DNA of 10,556 nucleotides from Bacteroidales bacterium. Its GTDB lineage: Bacteria > Bacteroidota > Bacteroidia > Bacteroidales > WCHB1-69. The translations under genes and the position numbers were made by a program. This document shows, piece by piece, positions 1 to 6,758 of the stretch. Under the pieces are notes generated by a model that was not told where the DNA came from, made no database searches, and saw only the letters and a list, made by a program, of their open reading frames with translations. Positions within the stretch are counted from its first letter, which is position 1, and each line of letters opens with the position of its first letter. The DNA lies in contig JAGCRI010000070.1 in assembly GCA_017964755.1 (NCBI GenBank), forward strand, positions 1 to 10,556. Direction: 5' to 3'.

Positions 1-557
1 ACTACCGCCTGCGACTGGCTCACACCCACGGCCTTGTCGGCAGTACCATGCATTATCCATAGCGGTACGTTGTTAAGTCCGCAGTATGACTTCAGCGTAC
101 CGCCGCCGCAGAGAGCCATCGCCGCCGCAACCTTATCAGGATATGTGCCGACAAAATCTATTGCGCCATAACCACCAAGGCTTATTCCAACCACATAAAA
201 CCTGTTCGTATCGGTATGGTATTTTTCTGTTGTCCAGTCTATTATCTTCATGATTTTATCAGGATTCCATGCTGAGCCGGGGTTCTGCGGTGCCACTACC
301 ACGGCATCTATCCTGCGTCCCATGGCTATTGCCTCAAGCGGTCCATAACGCCTGACCATAGAGAGGTTGCGCCCACAAAGGCTCCTCCCATGCAGGAAGA
401 GCACTGTGGGAGTTGTGCCCGCCACGGAATCGTAAGATGCGGGGAGATATACCCAGAAGTTGTAACTCTCCTTTACACTGTCGCGATGGGCTATCAGCTT
501 CTGTGCAGAAGCGTAAAACGGTAATATAACCAATAATGCCGCTATAATTCTCTTCAT
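1..557 (-). CDS. Secreted alpha/beta-hydrolase (esterase-like), C-terminus beyond window
   Basis: I translated this myself: the gene starts at the CAT at 555-557 on the minus strand and stays open to the left edge, giving 185 codons. Residues 1-18 form a signal peptide ending ASA before Gln19, so the product is exported. An oxyanion-type HGRSLCG lies at 56-62, a nucleophile elbow GISLGG at 124-129 (Ser126), and PLWIMHGTADKAV at 165-177, where Asp174 is the likely acid residue. The catalytic His would lie beyond the window. This order fits the dienelactone hydrolase, feruloyl-esterase and PHB-depolymerase-like groups of secreted esterases. The substrate cannot be told; a sugar-ester or peptide-like target is possible. 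The start overlaps the stop of the upstream propeller lipoprotein gene (ATGA), which suggests translational coupling and a shared role. The fold call is secure and the enzyme class is an inference. Confidence 0.85.
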   Translation of the reverse strand, partial: MKRIIAALLVILPFYASAQKLIAHRDSVKESYNFWVYLPASYDSVAGTTPTVLFLHGRSLCGRNLSMVRRYGPLEAIAMGRRIDAVVVAPQNPGSAWNPDKIMKIIDWTTEKYHTDTNRFYVVGISLGGYGAIDFVGTYPDKVAAAMALCGGGTLKSYCGLNNVPLWIMHGTADKAVGVSQSQAV

Positions 558-2149
558 CTTATCGAAAGTTTATAAATGTTTGTCCCCCTCGAACCTATCA
601 CCACATGATTGTCAATAATAATTGGAGATGACTCGAAATTGCTGCCTATCTTTTTGCAGACCAAAAAATCGCCTGTCTTTCCAACAATTATGTAAACGTT
701 ACCTGCACAGTCGCAAGTCAGCACATACATTTTGCCATTATCATCTGTTATTGCTACTGGAGATGACCACGCGTAATGTTTAAGGTTTTTAGAATAGACA
801 ATTTCACCTGTCAGTTTGCTGATAGCGCAAAATTTTCCGCTTGCAGGAGGCTCGTGTGTGCAGATGTTTGTGAAGAGCAAGTCGCAGCAATTCCCTACGC
901 CAGGAAGCATGGTCGAGTACATTCCACCATCGAATTGCTTATCACGGAATGTCATTTTATTGCATTCAATTCGCTGTTCCCAAATGCGTTCACCTGTCAG
1001 TGCATTCAGCTTTACGAGGTATGAAATACCGTTGGTGCCTTGCCTGTCCATTTCACAGCCTGAGTACAAATATGGTATTCCGTTTCCGATTTCAATAACC
1101 GGAGATGCGTCAGTGTCATCATGATTGTTGTAGTACCAAACAGGCTTCATGTTGTTGAGGTTAATGCAGAGTATGCTTCCGTGGTTGTCGGTGACAAAAC
1201 CATAGTTTTTATAAACTGCCATGGAGGCTTCCATGCCGCCCGTACAGTCGTTGTTTTTTCTATAACGGAGAGTCGAGTGGAGCTTGATTTTCCCTTTTTC
1301 GCGACTGAACTTGTAAACTGTGCCGTTTTCACCAACACGAATCAGGAAATCACCTACAACTAACGGGGAGGCATCATAGGCGTTCCAGCCTTTCCATGCT
1401 TTATTGTCTTCTGGGAAAAAGTCAGAAATTTTGTGTTCAAACAGGTCTATCACCATGGCACCCAACGGGCGTTGATTCGGTATCCCCTGCCCTACGTAAA
1501 GGTTGCCGTTAAGAGCAGGGTCGAGCATAGGGGTGCCTTTTATCGGATTGCCCACATCAATAGGTTTTCGGGATGCTTTTCCTGTTTCATAATTGATGAA
1601 ATATAATTTTCCGCATAACGAGCCCACCATAATCTCTTTGTTGGCGAAATGCATGGTCAGAGAGTCCGAACCTTCTCTGAACTTTTGCATCATGGTATCG
1701 TCCCATTGCACATAGAGCGGCTGGCCTGTCCATCCGCTTCCTCCGCCCCACCGGCCGAAACGTGTCAATACTGTATCTACACCGGTAACAAATGTCCAGT
1801 CAATGTCAATGTCTGTGGGAACACTGTCAACGTGCCCGCGAAATGCCGCATTCCGCATCGAATTTCCTCTGAAAGTGAATATTCCCGACACCCCGGAGTA
1901 CAGATCTGCAGTGTTTGAAATTTCACCGGAAGTTATGCTGTCGAAAATTGTGATATCATATTTGAGGTCTTTTACCGAAGGATATACAATGTCGGGCAGG
2001 AATTTCTGCTCATCAGGATTTTCAATGCAACTGATAGCCGAGACATTCGCAACATCACCCCCTTGCCTATTCCATTTGCAAGACGATAAGCAGGCAACCA
2101 TTCCTATTGCCACTGTCAGTACAAACAAAAAATCCGTGTGATGTTTCAT
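554..2149 (-). CDS. Lipoprotein with PQQ-type beta-propeller repeats
   Basis: The product has 531 residues. The N-terminus carries a hydrophobic signal and a lipobox LSSC, giving lipidation at Cys24 (Cys20 is a weaker alternative), so the protein should be anchored in the envelope, possibly on the surface. From about residue 170 to the end there are repeats of PQQ/BamB-like blades: a short strand, then G-x-L/V-Y-x-I/L, then an x-TG-x turn. Examples are GKLYFINYETGK near 180, GTVYKFSREKGK near 276, YLVKLNALTGERIW near 377, ISKLTGEIVYSK near 443 and GNVYIIVGKTGD near 483, with SSP/ASP motifs between blades. No dehydrogenase active site is recognised, so a binding or scaffolding role is more likely than catalysis. 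The mature chain holds 13 cysteines besides the lipidated one, including CC at 421-422, which is many for an exported protein. It has its own promoter and is translationally coupled to the downstream esterase. The exact function is unknown. Confidence 0.88.
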   Translation of the reverse strand: MKHHTDFLFVLTVAIGMVACLSSCKWNRQGGDVANVSAISCIENPDEQKFLPDIVYPSVKDLKYDITIFDSITSGEISNTADLYSGVSGIFTFRGNSMRNAAFRGHVDSVPTDIDIDWTFVTGVDTVLTRFGRWGGGSGWTGQPLYVQWDDTMMQKFREGSDSLTMHFANKEIMVGSLCGKLYFINYETGKASRKPIDVGNPIKGTPMLDPALNGNLYVGQGIPNQRPLGAMVIDLFEHKISDFFPEDNKAWKGWNAYDASPLVVGDFLIRVGENGTVYKFSREKGKIKLHSTLRYRKNNDCTGGMEASMAVYKNYGFVTDNHGSILCINLNNMKPVWYYNNHDDTDASPVIEIGNGIPYLYSGCEMDRQGTNGISYLVKLNALTGERIWEQRIECNKMTFRDKQFDGGMYSTMLPGVGNCCDLLFTNICTHEPPASGKFCAISKLTGEIVYSKNLKHYAWSSPVAITDDNGKMYVLTCDCAGNVYIIVGKTGDFLVCKKIGSNFESSPIIIDNHVVIGSRGTNIYKLSIR

Positions 2150-2181
2150 TTAGTGAACCAGAACTTCATTTAAAACTGCCA

Positions 2182-2189
2182 CAAAATTA
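2182..2189 (-). promoter_or_regulatory. Bacteroides-type -7 promoter element for the propeller/esterase unit
   Basis: On the minus strand these bases read TAATTTTG, a full match to the Bacteroidota -7 consensus TAnnTTTG. It lies 32 bases before the ATG at 2149, implying a short leader. No good -33 TTTG is seen at the expected distance. The element sits between the terminator of the preceding unit and this gene, as expected for a separate transcript. Confidence 0.55.
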
Positions 2190-2223
2190 TACAAAATATT
2201 GTAAAATTTCACTAACCATATAA

Positions 2224-2257
2224 AAAAAAGAGACGCCCTTAGGTACGTCTCTTTTTT
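2224..2257 (-). terminator. Intrinsic terminator after the PCMD / sorting-domain gene
   Basis: A perfect 12-bp inverted repeat (arms 2224-2235 and 2246-2257: A6-GAGACG and CGTCTC-T6) surrounds a 10-base loop. It starts 25 bases past the stop codon at 2283. Read on the minus strand, the stem is followed by a run of U derived from the A tract at 2222-2229. The T tract on the other side makes the hairpin potentially bidirectional. Confidence 0.85.
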
Positions 2258-2282
2258 ATATCTGTCAATCTAATAAACCGGA

Positions 2283-3233
2283 TTATTTTCCGATCTTGAC
2301 AAATTTACCAGAACCGACAATGTTATTGCCTTCTACGAGGCGGTAGAAATAGTTGCCTGTCTCAACATTCGAGAGGTTCAATGTGCATGTGCTGCCTGTA
2401 ACGTTCTCCTTTGCGACAACAGCACCGGCAATGTTGAATACAACGACTTCGAGAGTCTTTTCAGCGCCCCAGCTGATTGTTACGTTATCAGTTGCAGGTG
2501 TCGGAAAAGCCTTGGTTGACAGTCTGTCAGTGAGATTTTCAGAAATGCCCACACCATCTTCTCCCTTGTAAAGGAAAGAGATATTGTCGATGTAAAGTGT
2601 TGAACCATCCTGTCCCTGACAATCTTCCAAATTGTCGAAATCGTATGCAGCACTCGCAACAAGAAGAATTTTCACTTTGTTAGGAATTACTGTAGTGTCC
2701 TCATAGTTCAACGGAACACTGAAAGCTGTCCACTCGTCAACCCATTCGTTTGTAACAAATTTTTTAGTGGCAAGCAAATTGTCATCTTTATAGATTCCCA
2801 CTTCAACTGCAGCAGAATCACCGTTTGCAGGAACATATTTGAAATAACCTTGCAGAGCCTGCGGCTGTGCTGTGAAAGCGAAGTCTTTTCTCGGATCAAG
2901 ACTGTTATTGTCAAGGTATTCACCGACAAAATCTTGGCTTATAGTCCCCATTGCACCAGGAATAAGGATGAATCCAGGAACCTTACGGCTGACAAGTTTC
3001 ACAGCATACTGTCCGTCTTGTGCGTCAGTGCTTTTAAAAGCGGTAACCACACCTACCTCGTCCTCTTCTGACAACTCGTTGAGAGTGTAGAAAAGGTCGC
3101 TTGAATATTCATCGTATGATGTACCTTGTGGCACATACCAGCCGTTTTCAAAACTTCCGTCAGGAATGATGTTTTGGGCAGAGACAGCCATTGTCATGGC
3201 AACAGCTGCAAAAAGCATAGATAATTTTTTCAT
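2283..3233 (-). CDS. PCMD-like secreted protein with type IX secretion C-terminal sorting domain
   Basis: The product has 316 residues. A Sec signal peptide ends SAQ near residue 20. The body, about 20-228, matches my memory of the PCMD family (putative carbohydrate metabolism domain, a jelly-roll-like domain of Bacteroidota). It opens with IPDGSFENGW, then has LQGYFKYVPANGDSAAVEVG, a W-x-x-F-x-V-P-L-x-Y strand, and closes with GSTLYIDNISFLY. Residues 237-316 form a type A sorting domain: AFPTPATDNVTI, then VVVFNIAGAVV, then LNLSNVETGNYFYRLVEGN and a terminal KFVKIGK. The protein should therefore cross the outer membrane through the type IX system and be either attached to the surface or released. 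The gene is 21 bases downstream of the TonB-dependent receptor gene and ends at a terminator, so the two form one operon. Ligand binding in support of the receptor is an inference; no catalytic residues are recognised. Confidence 0.85.
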   Translation of the reverse strand: MKKLSMLFAAVAMTMAVSAQNIIPDGSFENGWYVPQGTSYDEYSSDLFYTLNELSEEDEVGVVTAFKSTDAQDGQYAVKLVSRKVPGFILIPGAMGTISQDFVGEYLDNNSLDPRKDFAFTAQPQALQGYFKYVPANGDSAAVEVGIYKDDNLLATKKFVTNEWVDEWTAFSVPLNYEDTTVIPNKVKILLVASAAYDFDNLEDCQGQDGSTLYIDNISFLYKGEDGVGISENLTDRLSTKAFPTPATDNVTISWGAEKTLEVVVFNIAGAVVAKENVTGSTCTLNLSNVETGNYFYRLVEGNNIVGSGKFVKIGK

Positions 3234-3254
3234 GATTGTTTTTTTTGATTAATA

Positions 3255-5747
3255 CTATTGATTATTTTTATTTTTGTCAAAATTATAAACTAACTGTAAA
3301 GTGAAAGTTCGAGTCGGTTCAACATAAAGCGGACGAAGGGCGTAACTCTTGTTGAAAAGATTCTTCACTATAAATGACAATGTTACATCCTTGATTGTAT
3401 AGCTCAAGCGAGCATCGAAAACCCACGAGCCGCGCTGGTAGTCTTTTGAATTGAAATAGTTGTAGTAGCCGCAGAAAGGAAGGTCGCCCATGGCACGCAA
3501 CTGCTTGATTCTCACAGCCGAAAGATTAGGATTTTCCACGTCATAGCTAAAGAAGAACTTGTCAACATTCTTCATTGCGCTATAATATGAACCTGTGAAA
3601 CCTATGCTCAGCTGCTTCCAGAAAGTAAATTCCACGTCAAATTTAGCCATGTGCTCTATCCTATATTTAAGCACTTTGCGAGTCGTATCTGAAGAAGTAT
3701 TATTGAAAGTGTATTCTTTCCCGTCATTAGAATAGTATGCCTTGTCAGGATTTTTTGCTATAGGAAGATTATAATTGTAACTCAATGAGATACTATAACT
3801 CACATTATCAGAAATCGTACCACCTGTCATGAAATTAGCGTCAACGCCTGTTATCGTGGCAGGACCTGTATTCAGGAAACGGAAGCCGAAACGGTCCATA
3901 AACGAACCTCTGTCGCCCCACGGCCCCATGCAGAACTCTATATAATTCTTATACGACTGGTAAAAAGCGGCGACATCAAACATTCCCCAAAATCTTTTGT
4001 CTTTTGTGCCAAAAGGCTGCATAATGCCCACTTCCACGTTCCAGCTCGTTTCTGAGACGAGCTCAGGATTCGGGTAGAAACCGTAGCGGCCGACATGGAT
4101 TGCAATGAAGCGTTCACCGATGCTCGGATAGCGGTAGCCCTGCCCAAACGAAGCTCGGAACGATGTCCTCGCCTCAGTAACTGCGGTATCCAACTGATAA
4201 CTGATACCCGCCCTGAAAATCGGCTTGTTTTCAAATACATCTTTCAGCTTATACATCTCCCATCTTGCGCCAAAAGAGAGGTTAAGATTTTTATGCTTAA
4301 GCAGCTTTTGCTCAATTTGGGCATATACAGCCAAATTGTCGGAATACATTTTCGCTGGCTCTAACGAGTAGTTGTCGCCATTGAACAAAGGCCCTACCGA
4401 TTCGGCGTACATATTCATTATTCCACCGACAAAATTCATGGCAAACCTGAATTGCTTATTGAACTGATATTCATCATAAACCACAAACGACTGTGAATTC
4501 TGGTTGCCGGTAGATTCCATATTATTGCTGAACGTCAAGCGGTTACGGAAAGTGTGCACCCAGCCGTTACGGGCAACGTACTGCACAACAGGGTCAACGT
4601 AAAATGTGCAGTCCCTGAATTTTGACATTGAGCCTTTATATGAACGATAACGGTTTGTGTCGGCGTCAAACCACATGAAAGTCTGATTGTTCTGCGAATA
4701 CATGAAATTGCCGTTCAGACTCACAGAAAGCCCTTTGACTTTATTCGGACGGTAGCGGGTGGCGAAATTGAAACGTGCCCTTCTTTCAAACTTACCAACA
4801 TCATCGCCATTTTTGTTAATTGTTTCCGACACACGCTCTTCAGGTCCTATATAACCCTTGTCATAGAAATATTCGCCGCCGACAACCAAGTCAAAATTAT
4901 TCTTTATAATGCGCGAATGGAGGAAACTCACACCACATTTTATCGGATTCTGGTGTATCCAACTTGTCCTGTACTCAGGATTCGGGTCATCATATATGCC
5001 TGCAAACATAGTGACTTTAGTTCTTGGTTCTGAGCGCGGATAAGCCGTAAGCACATTTATTGCTCCGGTGAGTGCTGAAGAACCGAACACAACTGAGGCG
5101 GCACCTTTCAGGATCTCAACCTGCTCGACATCTTCCATAGGGATAAATGTCCACATCGGACGGCCTGCATCAGGGCGCAGAAGCGGCATATAGTCAAGCA
5201 TTATCATCACACGGCTGCCCATTCCCGAACTGAATCCGCTGCCGCCGCGAATCTGCGGCTCATTGTCCACAACAGCCACGCCTCCAGCCTTGTTCAACAA
5301 GCCGTCAACCGTGGTAATATTCTGATTCTCAACAGTCTTGGTATTAAGCACAAGTATCGAATTAGTGGATTTCTCCACATTGGTTTCATATTTTGAAGCC
5401 GTAACACTGGTTTGATCAAGTGTTACAGCCTGTGGATTCAAACGCACATCCAACCTTACTTCATGCTTTTTGCCGGTAAAGACAACCTTACGCTTGAAAG
5501 TTTCGTATAATGAGTATGAGATTTCCAAATCACATGTGTCTTTCAGCACAGTGATGACAAACTGCCCGACATTGTCAGTCATAACTACCTCACTGCTACA
5601 ATTTGTACGAACCATGGCGTAGGCTAAGGGGAACCCCTCCCCGCTATCTTTTACAGTTCCACGAATTTTATTTTGAGCATCAAGCAGTTGCGGAAATACC
5701 ACCAACAACACTAACAACAATCCTGATTCAAAAACCCTTTTCATCAT
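3255..5747 (-). CDS. TonB-dependent outer-membrane receptor
   Basis: The product has 830 residues, shorter than typical SusC proteins (about 1000). A signal peptide spans 1-24 (LLDA before Gln25). A carboxypeptidase-regulatory-like beta-sandwich follows (about 27-105, opening NKIRGTVKDS). The plug is at about 120-236, with PQIRGGSGFSSG and VEQVEILKGAASVVFGSSALTGAINVLT at 207-234. The rest is a beta-barrel that includes FRASFGQGYRYPSIGERF, typical of siderophore, haem or cobalamin type receptors. No SusD gene is adjacent, which argues against glycan import of the Sus type. The barrel ends at LVYNF and is followed by a short polar tail (DKNKNNQ), while most family members end at the aromatic residue. 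ATG at 5744 is an equally possible start. The substrate is not identifiable; energy for import would come from TonB-ExbBD, which is not in this window. Confidence 0.92.
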   Translation of the reverse strand: MMKRVFESGLLLVLLVVFPQLLDAQNKIRGTVKDSGEGFPLAYAMVRTNCSSEVVMTDNVGQFVITVLKDTCDLEISYSLYETFKRKVVFTGKKHEVRLDVRLNPQAVTLDQTSVTASKYETNVEKSTNSILVLNTKTVENQNITTVDGLLNKAGGVAVVDNEPQIRGGSGFSSGMGSRVMIMLDYMPLLRPDAGRPMWTFIPMEDVEQVEILKGAASVVFGSSALTGAINVLTAYPRSEPRTKVTMFAGIYDDPNPEYRTSWIHQNPIKCGVSFLHSRIIKNNFDLVVGGEYFYDKGYIGPEERVSETINKNGDDVGKFERRARFNFATRYRPNKVKGLSVSLNGNFMYSQNNQTFMWFDADTNRYRSYKGSMSKFRDCTFYVDPVVQYVARNGWVHTFRNRLTFSNNMESTGNQNSQSFVVYDEYQFNKQFRFAMNFVGGIMNMYAESVGPLFNGDNYSLEPAKMYSDNLAVYAQIEQKLLKHKNLNLSFGARWEMYKLKDVFENKPIFRAGISYQLDTAVTEARTSFRASFGQGYRYPSIGERFIAIHVGRYGFYPNPELVSETSWNVEVGIMQPFGTKDKRFWGMFDVAAFYQSYKNYIEFCMGPWGDRGSFMDRFGFRFLNTGPATITGVDANFMTGGTISDNVSYSISLSYNYNLPIAKNPDKAYYSNDGKEYTFNNTSSDTTRKVLKYRIEHMAKFDVEFTFWKQLSIGFTGSYYSAMKNVDKFFFSYDVENPNLSAVRIKQLRAMGDLPFCGYYNYFNSKDYQRGSWVFDARLSYTIKDVTLSFIVKNLFNKSYALRPLYVEPTRTFTLQLVYNFDKNKNNQ

Positions 5748-5790
5748 ATATTAAATATGTGCGTAATCATTCAATTTTTTAAACAAGCGG

Positions 5791-5823
5791 CAAAAGTACA
5801 ATTTTTTTATTTAAATGCCCAAT
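5791..5823 (-). promoter_or_regulatory. Promoter of the TonB-receptor operon
   Basis: On the minus strand 5798-5791 reads TACTTTTG, matching the Bacteroidota -7 element TAnnTTTG. ATTG at 5823-5820 is a three-of-four match to the -33 TTTG, with a 21-base spacer. Transcription would start around 5785, leaving a leader of under 40 bases. That is too short for a riboswitch. Confidence 0.65.
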
Positions 5824-5975
5824 TTTATTTTCAATAAAAAATCCAATAGTTTGATTATAAATAGATTAAAAATATTAATAAATGTTAATAAAAAGACATA
5901 AACATAATGAAATAACAAGAAAAGACATTTTTGAAATAAAATGAAGGCCAGCTGCCAACAGAATGATTTTTTTTG

Positions 5976-5983
5976 TATTTTTG
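5976..5983 (+). promoter_or_regulatory. -7 promoter element of the SRP RNA gene
   Basis: TATTTTTG fits TAnnTTTG exactly and lies 4 bases before the first paired base of the SRP RNA at 5988, where transcription is expected to begin. The -33 region (about 5951-5954, GCTG) is a poor match. This promoter and that of the divergent receptor operon share the AT-rich interval 5748-5987, in which I see no other gene. Confidence 0.65.
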
Positions 5984-5987
5984 CAGC

Positions 5988-6085
5988 GGGTAAGTCTTGT
6001 ACGGTCAGCTCCCTGACAACTCCCCCAGGGCAGGAATGCAGCAAGGGCACTCAGGTCGTAGCGACGCGATGCAAGTCGCTTACCC
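5988..6085 (+). ncRNA. ffs: Signal recognition particle RNA, small bacterial type (4.5S)
   Basis: The RNA of about 98 bases binds Ffh and helps target ribosomes making membrane or exported proteins. The ends pair (GGGTAAG at 5988-5994 with CTTACCC at 6079-6085), followed further in by CTTG at 5996-5999 with CAAG at 6072-6075. The Ffh-binding domain is clear: a GGAA tetraloop at 6033-6036 on a GCA/TGC stem, then AGCA at 6040-6043 forming the 3' side of the symmetric loop, then AGGG at 6044-6047 facing the C-run at 6022-6026. The closing stem is followed by TTTTT at 6086-6090, which may act as its terminator. A -7 promoter element sits 4 bases upstream. There is no Alu domain, as expected for the small form. 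Confidence 0.9.
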
Positions 6086-6103
6086 TTTTTATTTTAAAAG
6101 TGT

Positions 6104-6724
6104 ATGCTGATTAAAATATACCCCGAGAACCCCAACCCACGCGAGATACAGAAAGTGGTGGAGTGCCTGCAAAACGGCGGAATTATCATTTATCCGACCG
6201 ACACTATCTACGGGCTCGGCTGCGACATCTTCCAGCATAAAGCCGTTGAACGCATTTCCCAAATAATCGGCGACTCGAAGAAAAAGAACAACTTTTCGTT
6301 CATCTGCTCCGATTTGAGCAACCTTTCGGATTACACAAAGCCTATCGGCAACCCTGTTTTCAAGGCGATGAAGAAAGCCCTGCCGGGACCGTTCACATTT
6401 ATTTTGAATGCTAACAACAACGTGCCGAAAATTCTGCAAAGCAAGAAGAAGACAGTGGGCATTCGCGTCCCTGACAACAGCATTATACGCGAAATCGTTT
6501 CACAACTCGGTCATCCCATTTTATCCACCTCGGTAAAAGACGATGACGAAATTGTGGAATACACCACAGATCCGGAACTCATTTACGAACGTTACGGAGA
6601 TGTCGTTGACATTGTCATTGACGGAGGTTACGGCGATAACATTCCCTCAACTGTTGTTGACTGCACAGACGATGATATTCAGATTATAAGGGAGGGAAAA
6701 GGCGATATTGACATATTATTTTAA
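6104..6724 (+). CDS. yciO: YciO-type member of the YrdC/Sua5/TsaC family (L-threonylcarbamoyladenylate synthase-like)
   Basis: The 206-residue product is one YrdC domain over its whole length. Visible motifs are GGIIIYPTDTIYGLGCD at 25-41, the LPGPFTFIL strand near 93-101, TVGIRVPDN near 117-125, HPILSTS at 137-143, PSTVVDCT near 181-188 and REGKGD at 196-201. Length and line-up fit E. coli YciO, as I remember it, better than the longer Sua5 (no extra C-terminal domain). TsaC/Sua5 enzymes make threonylcarbamoyl-AMP from threonine, bicarbonate and ATP for the t6A modification of tRNA. YciO proteins share the fold, but their role is less settled, and the canonical KxR motif region here (near GDSKKKNNFSF) looks YciO-like. 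The start is only 18 bases past the SRP RNA and no separate promoter is seen, so read-through transcription is likely. gcvP follows after 34 bases. Confidence 0.88.
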   Translation: MLIKIYPENPNPREIQKVVECLQNGGIIIYPTDTIYGLGCDIFQHKAVERISQIIGDSKKKNNFSFICSDLSNLSDYTKPIGNPVFKAMKKALPGPFTFILNANNNVPKILQSKKKTVGIRVPDNSIIREIVSQLGHPILSTSVKDDDEIVEYTTDPELIYERYGDVVDIVIDGGYGDNIPSTVVDCTDDDIQIIREGKGDIDILF

Positions 6725-6758
6725 AAACAAATTATAAACAACAGAAATATTATCAGAT

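Noticed and set aside
3255..5747. SusC-type glycan importer
   Set aside because: At 830 residues it is short for SusC, and no SusD gene is adjacent; the downstream partner is a sorting-domain protein.
554..5823. A BtuB/BtuG-like cobalamin uptake system (TonB receptor plus propeller lipoprotein)
   Set aside because: The propeller gene is in a separate unit after a terminator and its repeats are PQQ-like. The receptor leader is too short for a cobalamin riboswitch, and no other B12 genes are seen.
5811..6050. Open frame of 79 codons on the minus strand
   Set aside because: It covers the SRP RNA and two promoters, has low-complexity sequence and no recognisable domain.
6725..6758. Glycine riboswitch before gcvP
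   Set aside because: The gap is only 34 AT-rich bases and has no aptamer-like structure.
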